In this document: piece by piece, positions 7,814 to 17,900 of the stretch
Layout: each line of letters begins with the position of its first letter
Position numbering within the stretch: position 1 is the first letter of the stretch
Origin: Bin87 sp963668585
GTDB taxonomy: Bacteria > Chloroflexota > Dehalococcoidia > Lucifugimonadales > UBA3495
Assembly: GCA_963668585.1 (NCBI GenBank)
Contig: OY764869.1
Location: 3,662,371-3,726,370, forward strand
Direction: 5' to 3'
DNA length: 64,000 bases
Made by a program: the position numbers and the translations under genes
Notes under the pieces: model-generated
The model's database searches: none
What the model was told of the DNA's origin: nothing
What the model saw: the letters and a program-made list of their open reading frames with translations, nothing else

Positions 7814-9273
7814 AGCTGGACTTTGTACAAAAACTAGAAAAATGAGGAAGACAGGGTAAGCTGGGTTGACCCCACATCTCACCGTAGGTCGACCATGCTC
7901 ACCCTGCCCGATGCCATTGTAACGGTTCTCTTTCCCTTCGCCATTTTGTTCCAACACCGCACTTGGCGAAAGGCTCAGATCCTATTGGTCGGCACGATCC
8001 TGACCCCGGGCCAGCGCACGGTAGCCTCGGCGTTGCGCGTCATGGGCCTCAGCAGCGACCGCAACTATGCCCGCTACCATCATGTACTGAACCGGGCAGC
8101 ATGGTCGCCCCTTGGAGCGTCCCAGGTTTTGCTCCGGCTGCTGATCGGGCATCTCGACCACGGCGACGGCCCCCTGGTGTTCGGCATCGACGAAACCCTG
8201 GAGCGGCGGCAAGGTCCAAAGATCAACGCCCTGGGTGTCTACCGAGATGGCGTGCGTTCCAGCCGCAGCTATACAGTCAAGGCCAGCGGTTTACGCTGGG
8301 TCTCACTGATGTGGCTGGGACACATCCCCTGGGCCGGTCGCTATTGGGCCTTGCCCTTCCTCACCGTGCTGGCGCCCTCGGAACGCTATCACCAAAAGCG
8401 GGGACGCCGCCACAAGAAGGTCACTGACTGGGCCCGCCAGATGATCCTGCAACTGCGGCGCTGGCTGCCGCATCGGCCGCTGGTAGTGGTGGGCGACAAC
8501 GGCTACGCCGTCCTCGACCTGCTCCACTGCCGCCAGTCGCTCCGTGAACCGGTAACCCTCATCACCAGGCTGCGCCTGGACGCCGGTCTCTATGATCCCG
8601 CGCCACCCCGCTCACCGGGTCAAACTGGCCGACCCCGGGTGAAGGGATCACGTCAACCCACCCTCAAGCAACGCCTTGATGATCCCAACCTGCGGTGGGA
8701 CACCGTGTCGGTGTCCTGGTATGACGGCGCCGTCCGCACTCTGGAACTGGCCTCCCAGACCGCCCTTTGGTACCACCACGGCAAACCGCCCGTGCCCATC
8801 CGGTGGGTGCTGGTTCGAGACCCCAAGGGCGAACTGGACACTCAAGCCCTGCTCTGCACGGATCAATCGGTCAACCCAATACAGATCCTCCAGTGGTTTG
8901 TGCTGCGTTGGCAACTGGAAGTCACCTACCAGGAGGTGCGGGCTCACCTGGGTGTGGAAACTCAGCGCCAATGGTCAGATCGCGCCATCGCCCGCACTAC
9001 GCCCATCCTGATGGGTCTGTTTTCCTGGATCGCCCTGGCGGCCCACACGCTGCAGCAAGAGAGCCCCATCACCCAACGCACTGCGGCCTGGTACGACAAG
9101 CCGTCACCCACCTTCGTGGATGCCATCGCCCTGGTGCGACGACACCTGTGGCTGGCGTCCCAGAGTTTTTCAATGTCGTCGCCCGACGATGACCGGGAAA
9201 AACAGGCTCTCGATTTATACGCCCGGCTTATCGATTCCCTCGCCTACGCCGCTTGAACGTACAAAGTCCAGCT
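7814..9273 (+). mobile_element. IS701/IS4-like insertion sequence, about 1.46 kb
   Basis: Perfect 15-bp terminal inverted repeats: AGCTGGACTTTGTAC (7814-7828) and its complement at 9259-9273. TTA flanks both sides (7812-7814 and 9273-9275) and may be the target duplication. It abuts the right end of the preceding IS5-like element, so one IS landed at the edge of the other. Confidence 0.88.
7895..9256 (+). CDS. DDE transposase, IS701/IS4-like
   Basis: 453 residues, intact. It cuts and joins DNA at the IS ends. A DDE triad can be placed: Asp in FGIDETLERR (about residue 98), Asp in VVVGDNGYAV (about 203) and Glu in RWQLEVTYQEVRAHLG (about 345-355), the last resembling the C-terminal signature of IS701-type enzymes. 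The family name is from memory of these motifs; an IS4-group assignment is the alternative. The gene fills the IS, starting 81 bases inside the left repeat at ATG 7895, with no strong ribosome site. Confidence 0.85.
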   Translation: MLTLPDAIVTVLFPFAILFQHRTWRKAQILLVGTILTPGQRTVASALRVMGLSSDRNYARYHHVLNRAAWSPLGASQVLLRLLIGHLDHGDGPLVFGIDETLERRQGPKINALGVYRDGVRSSRSYTVKASGLRWVSLMWLGHIPWAGRYWALPFLTVLAPSERYHQKRGRRHKKVTDWARQMILQLRRWLPHRPLVVVGDNGYAVLDLLHCRQSLREPVTLITRLRLDAGLYDPAPPRSPGQTGRPRVKGSRQPTLKQRLDDPNLRWDTVSVSWYDGAVRTLELASQTALWYHHGKPPVPIRWVLVRDPKGELDTQALLCTDQSVNPIQILQWFVLRWQLEVTYQEVRAHLGVETQRQWSDRAIARTTPILMGLFSWIALAAHTLQQESPITQRTAAWYDKPSPTFVDAIALVRRHLWLASQSFSMSSPDDDREKQALDLYARLIDSLAYAA

Positions 9274-9396
9274 TAGTCACAAATTTGGGTGTTTCCATCA
9301 AATACCATCAGGTCCTGCAACGGATCGCCTGACGCTCAAACCACCGGCCCTTGCCGGCGATGAATCCCCGCTCAGGCATACCAAAGGAGGACGACC

Positions 9397-9600
9397 ATGG
9401 AAGTAAAGTTGGCTTGCTCGGCAAAGGAAGCCGCCGAAATGCTGGGACTGAGCGAGTGGAAAGTACGAGAACTCTGCTACACCAAACAACTCAGATCACT
9501 GAAAGTGGGGCAGCGCCTGATCATCCCCATGGCCGCCCTTCATGAATTCCTGAACCCACACCCCGGCGGCAACGGGGACGAACCACCGCGGGATGAGTAG
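9397..9600 (+). CDS. Excisionase-like helix-turn-helix protein, 67 aa
   Basis: A short MerR/HTH_17-type DNA-binding protein: CSAKEAAEMLGLSEWKVREL forms the helix-turn-helix (about residues 7-26), followed by a VGQRLIIPMAAL wing. Proteins of this size and fold beside integrases act as excisionases or small regulators that bend DNA at att sites. The start is firm (AAAGGAGG nine bases before ATG 9397). The integrase begins 232 bases downstream in the same direction, so they may form the recombination module of the island. Confidence 0.75.
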   Translation: MEVKLACSAKEAAEMLGLSEWKVRELCYTKQLRSLKVGQRLIIPMAALHEFLNPHPGGNGDEPPRDE

Positions 9601-9832
9601 TCCGTTCGCAGCGCCGGCGGATCGGGTGTGACCGGTCCCTGGGGCGCCAGCCCAATGACCTCGCACCGGATGACCTCGCACCGGTCGAACGCGCTTTGAG
9701 TCTGGAGTTGCTGGTCCGGTACCCCTTCAACTCATCCCATCGGTTCGGGCAGGGGCCGTACGCAGCCCAATGCGATCGCCCCGGACTACTCACTCGTCAG
9801 GTATCAGAACTTGCAGATCAACACGGAGGAAC

Positions 9833-11014
9833 ATGACCGGAAGTATCCGAAACCGCGGGCGCGGCACCTGGGGACTGACCATCAGTCTCGGCCGCGACCC
9901 GAACGGCAAGCGCATACGGAGGTATTTCACCTTCAAGGGCACCAAACGGGACGCCGAGCGGGAACTCAGGCGTCTCCTGGCCGAGTTCGAGGTTGCGCCC
10001 ATGCCGGTGGCAGAGCGTATCAATCTGCGCGATTGGTTCCCGCGGTGGATCGAGGAATACGGAACCGTCCGGAGGTGGCGGCAATCCACCATCGATCGCT
10101 ACGCCAGCATCGCCAGGGAGCATCTCATTCCACAATTGGGTGATGTCTTCGTGGACGAGCTGTCGACGCGACGAGTGCAGCGCCTGCAGATGGCGCTGCT
10201 CCGGGAGGGAATGGATCCCAAGGGCGTTCAGCTGGTCAGGACGGTGCTCTCGGGTGCAATCAACTACGCCATTGCCATGGGTTACGCCCGCTACAACGCC
10301 GTCAGGGACGTGAAACCGCCGTCGATCCCGCGCAGGGAGGTCAAACCAACCTCGGCTGAAACGGTGTCAGCCATGCTGAAGCTCGCAGAAGAAGAGGAAC
10401 ATACCTTGTTTCCGGCAATCTTTGTCCAGGTGTGCACCGGTGTCCGCCGAGGTGAACTCCTCGCCCTCACCTGGGACAACGTGGATCTGGACCAGCGCGA
10501 AATCCACATCGAGCGATCCCTTGGCCGCCGTTCCACCGGGTTGGTGGTGGACCCGCCGAAAACAGAACGCGGGCGACGCACCATCAGACTGCCGGCGGTC
10601 GCTGCTGACGTGCTGAGTACACACCAACAGCGACAGGCCGATCATAAAGAGCAGTACCAGGAGATTTACAATGACAACAACCTGGTGTTCGCCGACGAGT
10701 TCGGGGAGTTCATCAATCCCATGAGCCTCACGCGCGCGGTGAATACGCTGGGGGAACGCGTCGGCCACCCGAACATGCGCAATCACGACCTCAGACACTT
10801 TCATATTTCCCAGTCCCTGGGGCTGGGCGTGCCCATCGCCGAAACATCCGCACGCGCCGGACATTCGGACCCATCCATCACCTGGAGGGTGTACGCCCAT
10901 TTGCTGCCCGGCGCCGAGCCGGCGACACCGGGCGTCATCGACGACGCCATGGCGGCTTTCCGGCTTGACGCGGGCTCAGAAACGCCCGAAGATGACGGGC
11001 CACGGGACTGCTGA
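9833..11014 (+). CDS. Tyrosine-type site-specific integrase
   Basis: 393 residues. The N-terminal arm-binding domain (RGRGTWGLTISLGRD, about 8-22) is followed by a core-binding SAM-like domain (about 70-170) and the catalytic domain. Catalytic residues seen: Arg in CTGVRRGELLAL (about 202), His-x-x-Arg in HDLRHFH (about 320), the GH dipeptide in RAGHSDPS, and the nucleophile Tyr in WRVYAHLLPG (about 352). It probably integrates the island into tRNA-Leu(TAA). The start ATG 9833 has GGAGGA directly upstream. Its last 342 bases recur as a separate copy at 19862-20203. Confidence 0.93.
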   Translation: MTGSIRNRGRGTWGLTISLGRDPNGKRIRRYFTFKGTKRDAERELRRLLAEFEVAPMPVAERINLRDWFPRWIEEYGTVRRWRQSTIDRYASIAREHLIPQLGDVFVDELSTRRVQRLQMALLREGMDPKGVQLVRTVLSGAINYAIAMGYARYNAVRDVKPPSIPRREVKPTSAETVSAMLKLAEEEEHTLFPAIFVQVCTGVRRGELLALTWDNVDLDQREIHIERSLGRRSTGLVVDPPKTERGRRTIRLPAVAADVLSTHQQRQADHKEQYQEIYNDNNLVFADEFGEFINPMSLTRAVNTLGERVGHPNMRNHDLRHFHISQSLGLGVPIAETSARAGHSDPSITWRVYAHLLPGAEPATPGVIDDAMAAFRLDAGSETPEDDGPRDC

Positions 11015-11157
11015 GGCTGCCTGGCTATTGAAACAACGCGCTTTTGGCTTATTGATACTGACCATCCATTTTGTCGACCGTTTGTCGACCAAAGTCGCCA
11101 AAACGTCCCAGAGCGCACCTGCACCGACATCAGATTTGAGTAGGAAAACCGGTTGAA
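10673..11157 (+). repeat. Long direct repeat, copy 1 (integrase 3' third plus downstream)
   Basis: 485 bases almost identical to 19862-20347. It covers the integrase C-terminus, its stop and 143 bases beyond, including a pair of TTTGTCGACC motifs spaced 11 bp (11070, 11081) and GCCAAAACGTCCC (11097-11109). Similarity ends at GGTTGAA (11151-11157). No tRNA-like att core follows this copy, unlike copy 2. Confidence 0.92.
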
Positions 11158-11942
11158 CCTGACTCCGGCACAGGCCAGGGTTGTCGCTTGGCTAACCAAA
11201 GGTGAACGACGCGCGCCCTCCCTACCGCCCTGCAGATTGGCCGATCCACGGGGCTATCGCGACATACAGATGGTTTGAAAGGCGTCGTCGCCACAGTGGC
11301 GATCAACGCCGCTTGGCGCCTTATCCCGAACACTGGTCGGCCAACCGACCGGCATCGGTCGGCTCCGTGATCAATGGTTTGCTCGGCGTCAGACATTTGC
11401 GTTGAGTGACCGAGCGTAAGGTGCAGGGTCACCTGTTGCACCATTGCCGACGCGACCCTTGCAAAACCGCTTGAATCACGTTCGTACGGGAACTCGGATG
11501 CACATGCCGCGTATCTCGTGTGATCCTCGGAACGGTTCGTTCGACGCGTCGGCATATCAGGCTCACACGATTTTTGCACATGAACGCACGATTCTCATCG
11601 GAACCGGAAAATGGTGACGAGCAAAAACGTGAGTGCGCAGCTTATTGCTGATGTGTGCATCCAAATACGTACATCCACAGGTGTAGATGCACGATTTCTA
11701 CACCGTATGTCAGTGTACGTTTTTTGCACAGACAATGTTCTGTGCCGGGAACATAATTGCGGCCCGTCAATGGGCTTTCTACCCCGTTGCTGTTCGCCAT
11801 ATCGTGTTGGACCAATGAGGCAAACGGCGGTTGATATCGCGTTTCTTCTCTGTTGCCTGCTTTCGGGCCTCGCGGCAGGTTGAGGCATGTGCCCCCACGA
11901 CGGTGCGAAATCTATTTTGCAAAAACCTGAGAGGCAGGGCGC
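11158..11942. other. Non-coding stretch before the giant gene
   Basis: No frame looks like a real protein. It contains a perfect 7-bp inverted repeat GCACAGA (11726-11732)/TCTGTGC (11739-11745) and an imperfect CATC-ACA/TGT-GATG palindrome near 11668-11687, possible operators for the giant gene. No clear -35/-10 pair was found. Confidence 0.45.
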
Positions 11943-14900
11943 GTGGACAGTCACGGATCAAAACCTTTAGCGGGGAAAATACTGCTTTGGTTCGGCCCCA
12001 GGCACAGCCAGAGTGGCCGGAGATTACCGGTGCTGGTGCTGGCGCTGTTGTTCGCGACATTGGCTGGGGTAGCTGCATGGTGGCTCGGGACGCAGCCGGC
12101 TGCAGCGCAAACCACACAGTCCGCATTGTCCGCGCTGTCGCTCACTGACATCACGCTGTCCCCCACCTTCGAGGCCGGAACCACCTACTACGTAGGTACG
12201 GCTGCCGCAGGCGCCACGCGAACCACAGTTTCAGCTGCCGTCGAATCAGGGACGACGGCAACAATCTCCCCGGCCGACGCTGACGACCAGGCCGACGGAC
12301 ACCAGGTGGACATCAGCCACGGCACTGAAATCACCATCACCACCTCCGCTACAAATCAACTCGACACCACCTATTCGGTCGTCGTTTCGTTGGGCGCGGC
12401 GGCAGTGGAGTCCGTTGCAATCACCAGCGACCCGGGGATCGACGCCACCTATGCCGTCAATGATGTGATCACGGTCGCCGCCACGTTTGACCGGCCGGTC
12501 TTCGTCGACGCCACCCATGCGACACCCTACTTGACCATTACTGTAGAGAACAACGACCGCAATGCCACTTACTCCTCCATCGCCGCGAAGGACCGCATCC
12601 TCATCTTCTCCTATACCGTTGTCGCTGAGGACGACGATCAGGATGGCATCTCCATCGACGCCAATTCGCTTTCCCTCAACGGCGGGACCATCAAGGACCA
12701 GACCACCGGTGAAAACGCTCAGGTCACCCACGACGCCGTGGCCGTTCAGGCCGGCCACCTGGTGAACAAGATACCCAACATCGTCACTGGAGGCGTTGTC
12801 ATCACCTCCGCTCCCCTCGCCACATCCGACACCTACGGAGCCGGAGAGACCGTCTCCTTCACCATCACCTTCGACTCCGTGGTGGTGGTGGACACTTCCG
12901 GGGGCGCCCCCGCCCTGAGAATGAGATTCTGGCATCCCGGCGGCAGAACCCAGGACAAGGACTCGACCTATGTCGGCGGGTCGGGCACCGATACCCTGGC
13001 CTTCGAGTACGTCGTGCAACCCAATGACAGGGACAGAACTGGACTCGCGGTCAGCGCCAACCAGTTGCGCCTACATGGCGGTACTATCAAGCATTACACG
13101 ACCAACCGGGACGCCAACCTTAGGCACGCAGCACCAAGCATCGGCTCCGGCCATAAGGTGGACGGCAGCCTGGTTCCTCCGTCAGCCGCATTGTCCGCCC
13201 TCTCGCTGACCGGCGTCACGCTCTCTCCAGCTTTCGCAGCAGCGACAACCCAGTACGAAGGAACTGTGGCCGTCGGTACCACTCAAACCACCGTTTCAGC
13301 CACCGCAGAGGCGGGGACAACGGTGAGCATCTCCCCGGCGGACGCCGATGATCTGGCCACCGGACACCAGGTGGATCTGGCCACCGGCGCCAACACGATC
13401 GCGGTTACCGCGTCCAGAAGCGACGCGCTCCCGCGTACCTACACCCTGATCGTGAATCGACTGTGGGCAGAAATCGGAAGCGTTGCCATCTCCAGCGACC
13501 CGGGTACCGACGCAACCTACGCTGTAGGAGACAGCATCACCGTCGCGGTCACATTCAATAACTCCATCTCCGTGGACACTGTCGACGGCACCCCTTATTT
13601 GACCATCAGGTCGGGCAGCAAAAACCGGAATGCCGGATACTCCTCCATCGACGCCACCAACCGCATCCTCACCTTCTCCTACACCGTCGTGGCCGAAGAC
13701 AACGACCAGAGCGGTATCTCCATACAGTCCAACGCGCTGTCCCTGAACGGCGGATCAATCAAGGACATGGCCACCGAGCAGGATGCGGTCCTGGATCACG
13801 ACGCCCTGGACGACCAGCCCCTCCACCGGGTCAACAAATTCCCCCGCATCGTCTCCGGCGGCGTTGTCATCACCTCCGCTCCCCTCGCCACATCCGACAC
13901 CTACGGAGCCGGAGAGACCGTCTCCTTCACCATCACCTTCGACTCCGTGGTGGTGGTGGACACTTCCGGGGGCGCCCCCGCCCTGAGAATGAGATTCTGG
14001 CATCCCGGCGGCAGAACCCAGGACAAGGACTCGACCTATGTCGGCGGGTCGGGCACCGATACCCTGGCCTTCGAGTACGTCGTGCAACCCAATGACAGGG
14101 ACAGAACTGGACTCGCGGTCAGCGCCAACCAGTTGCGCCTACATGGCGGTACTATCAAGCATTACACGACCAACCGGGACGCCAACCTTAGGCACGCAGC
14201 ACCAAGCATCGGCTCCGGCCATAAGGTGGACGGCAGCCTGGTTCCTCCGTCAGCCGCATTGTCCGCCCTCTCGCTGACCGGCGTCACGCTCTCTCCAGCT
14301 TTCGCAGCAGCGACAACCCAGTACGAAGGAACTGTGGCCGTCGGTACCACTCAAACCACCGTTTCAGCCACCGCAGAGGCGGGGACAACGGTGAGCATCT
14401 CCCCGGCGGACGCCGATGATCTGGCCACCGGACACCAGGTGGATCTGGCCACCGGCGCCGTCGTAACCATCTCGGCCTCCGCCTCTGACAAGCTCGCCAC
14501 CACGTACACGGTCGCCTTGTCATTCCTGCCAGCCGCGGTGCAGTCCGTTGCCATATCCAGCGACCCGGGAACCGACGCCACCTACGCCGAGAGTGATGTG
14601 ATAACGGTCACCGCCACGTTTGACAAGCCGGCGTCCGTGGACACCATCGGTGGCACTCCCACCATCATCATCAACGTGGGCAACAACGGTCGGGATATTG
14701 ACTACACGTCGATAGACTCCACCAACCGCATCCTGACCTTTTCCTACACCGTGGTGGCCGGGGACAGTGACCAGGATGGGGTCTCCATCAACGCAGACTC
14801 AATATCACTGGGCGGCGGGACCATCAAGGACCAGGTCACCGACGAAAACGCGGACATCACCCACGATGCTCTCGCCGACCAGTCCGGCCACCTGGTGAAC

Positions 14901-17900
14901 AAGATACCCACCATCGTTTCCGGTGGCGTTGCCATCACCTCTACACCACACGCCACGTCCGACACCTACGGTTTTGAGGAGACCATCTCCGTCGTCGTCA
15001 CCTTCGACTCCAACGTGGTGGTGGACACCACGGACGGGACGCCAACCGTGACCATGGAATTCTCGAAAGACGGCGTCGCAGCGGGTACCAGGAACCTTTC
15101 GTACGCCAGCGGCACCGGCACCACCACCCTGGTGTTCGAGTACGTCGTACGGGCCAACGACATCGACGACGACGGCCTCGCCATGGACGCCGATCAACTG
15201 ACTCTCAACGGCGGCACGATCAAGCATTCAACTACTGGCAAGGATGCAAACCTGGACCACGCCAGGCCCGAAACGGATGGCGTTTTCTCCGACCATAAGA
15301 TCGACGGCGCCCAGGGCGCTCCGGGTGCCAAACTGTCCACGATGTCGCTCACTGACATCACGCTGTCCCCCACCTTCGAGGCCGGAACCACCGACTACGT
15401 AGGTACGGCTGCCGCAGGCACCACGCGAACCACAGTTTCAGCTGCCGTCGAATCAGGGACGACGGCAACAATCTCCCCGGCCGACGCTGACGACCAGACC
15501 GACGAACACCAGGTGGACATCAGCCACGGCGTTGAAATCACCATCGCCGCCTCCGCCACAAATCAACTCGACACCACCTATTCGGTCGTCGTTTCATTGG
15601 GCGCGGCGGCAGTGCAGTCCGTCGCCATCTCCAGCGACCCGGGTACCGATGCAACCTATGCTCAAGGGGATGTGGTCACGGTTGCCGCCACCTTCGACCA
15701 CCCAGCGTCCGTCGAAACCGCAGGGGGCACTCCCTACATCCAAATCTCGGTGGGAGGCAACGACCGGAACGCTGATTACACCTCCATCGACGCTACGAAC
15801 CGCATCCTTACCTTCGCCTACACAGTGGTGGCAGGGGACAGCGACCAGGACGGCGTCTCCATCGGCGCCAACGCGGTGTCGCTGAACGGCGGGACCATAA
15901 AGGACCAGGCCACCGGTGAAAACGCTCAGATCACCCATAACGCGGTGGCCGACCAGTCAAGCCACCTGGTGAACAAGATCCCCAACATCGTTCCGGGTGG
16001 CGTGGAGGTGATGTCAACGCCACAAGCCACATCCAACACCTATGGTTTTGAAGAGACCGTCTCCGTGGCCGTGACCTTTGACTCCAAGGTGGTGGTGGAC
16101 ACCACGAACGGGACGCCAACCGTGACCATGGCATTCTCGCAAGGCGGGGTCGGAGCGGGTAGCAGGAACCTTTCGTACACCAGCGGCACCGGCACCGCCA
16201 CTCTGGTGTTTGAGTACGTCGTACGGATAGAAGACGCCGACGACGATGGCCTCGTCATTATCGCCAACAAACTGGCCCTCAAAGGTGGCGACATAGAGCA
16301 CTCGACGACCGGACAGGATGCGAACCTGGACCACGCCACGCCCGGATCGGATGGCGTTTTCTCCGACCACAAGATCGACGGCACCCTGGGCGCTCCGCGT
16401 GCCACACTGTCCACGCTGTCGCTCACCGACATCACGCTGTCTCCTGCCTTCGAGGCCGGAACCACGTCCTACATCGGCACGGCTACCCCGGGTACCGCGC
16501 TAACCACCGTTTCGGCCAGCGCCGAGACAGGAACAACGGTGAGAATATCCCCCGCCGACGCCCAGGACGGCACCGCTGGACACCAGCAGGACATCCGCCA
16601 CGGCACCAGGATCACCATCAGCGCGTCCGCCGCGGGCCATGTCACCAACGCATACACCGTGACCGTTTACTTCACCGCGGAAGTGCAGTCCGTCGCTTTC
16701 TCCAGTGACCCGGGCGCCGACGCAACCTACGCCACCGGTGACGTTGTGTCGCTCGGCTTCAGGTTCGACAAGCCGGTGTCCGTGGACACCACCGGTGGGA
16801 CTCCCTACGTGACCATCAGCGTGGGCAGCAACGACCGCAATGCCGCTTACTCCTCCATCGACGCCAGCAACCGCATCCTCACCTTCTCCTACACCGCTGT
16901 CGCCGGGGACGACGATCAGGATGGCATCTCAATCGATGCCAACTCGCTTTCCCTCAACGGCGGTACCATCACCGACATCGGTAACAACCAGGCCGCGGTT
17001 CTGGGCCACAACGCCCTCGTCGATCAGGCCGGGCACCTGGTGAACAAGATCCCCAACATCGTCACCGGCGGCGTGGTGATCACCTCCACGCCCCTGGCTG
17101 CCGCGGAGACCTACGGGGCTGGTGAGGTCATCTCATTCAGCGTGACCTTCGACTCCGTGGTGAACGTGGACACCACCGGAGGTACGCCAACCTTGAGGAT
17201 GAGGTTGTGGCATCCGGGAATCCAGGGGAGGGACAGGGATATGGCCTACGCCAGCGGGTCCGGAACCGACACTTTGGTGTTTGAGTACGTGGTGCAGGGC
17301 GAGGATTTGGACAACACTGGAATTGTCGTGAGCAGGAATCAGATACGGCTCGAGGGAGGCACCATCAAGCACGCCTCCACCGGACGGAATGCCAATCTGA
17401 ACCACGGCAAGCGCACTCCCTCCCGCCACAAGGTGGACGGGAGCATCCAGCTCGCTGCCCTTACCGCCCTGTCCCTGGACGATGGGGCCCTCTCGCCGGC
17501 CTTCATCACCGGTATCACCAGCTACACCGCAGCGGTGGGTCGCGGCATCACGCAAACCACTGTGACGGCGTCAGCAGCAACCGGGACCACAGTCAGTATT
17601 ACCCCGGCGGACGCGTCCGTCGGCACCATCGGGCACCAGGTTGATCTGTCCAGGGGCGCCAATACCATCACGGTTACCGTTTCCAAGACGGGACTCATCA
17701 CTCGGACCTACACCGTTACGGTGAACAGACTGTGGGCGGAAATCGAAAACATAGCCATCACCAGCAACCCGGGCTGGGACGATACCTATACCACTGGCGA
17801 CGAGATCGAAGTGTCCGTCACTTTCAACGGACCGGTGTCTGTGGACACCACCAACGGCACGCCGCACGTGGTAGTTTTGGTGGGAAGTTATTATCGGCCC

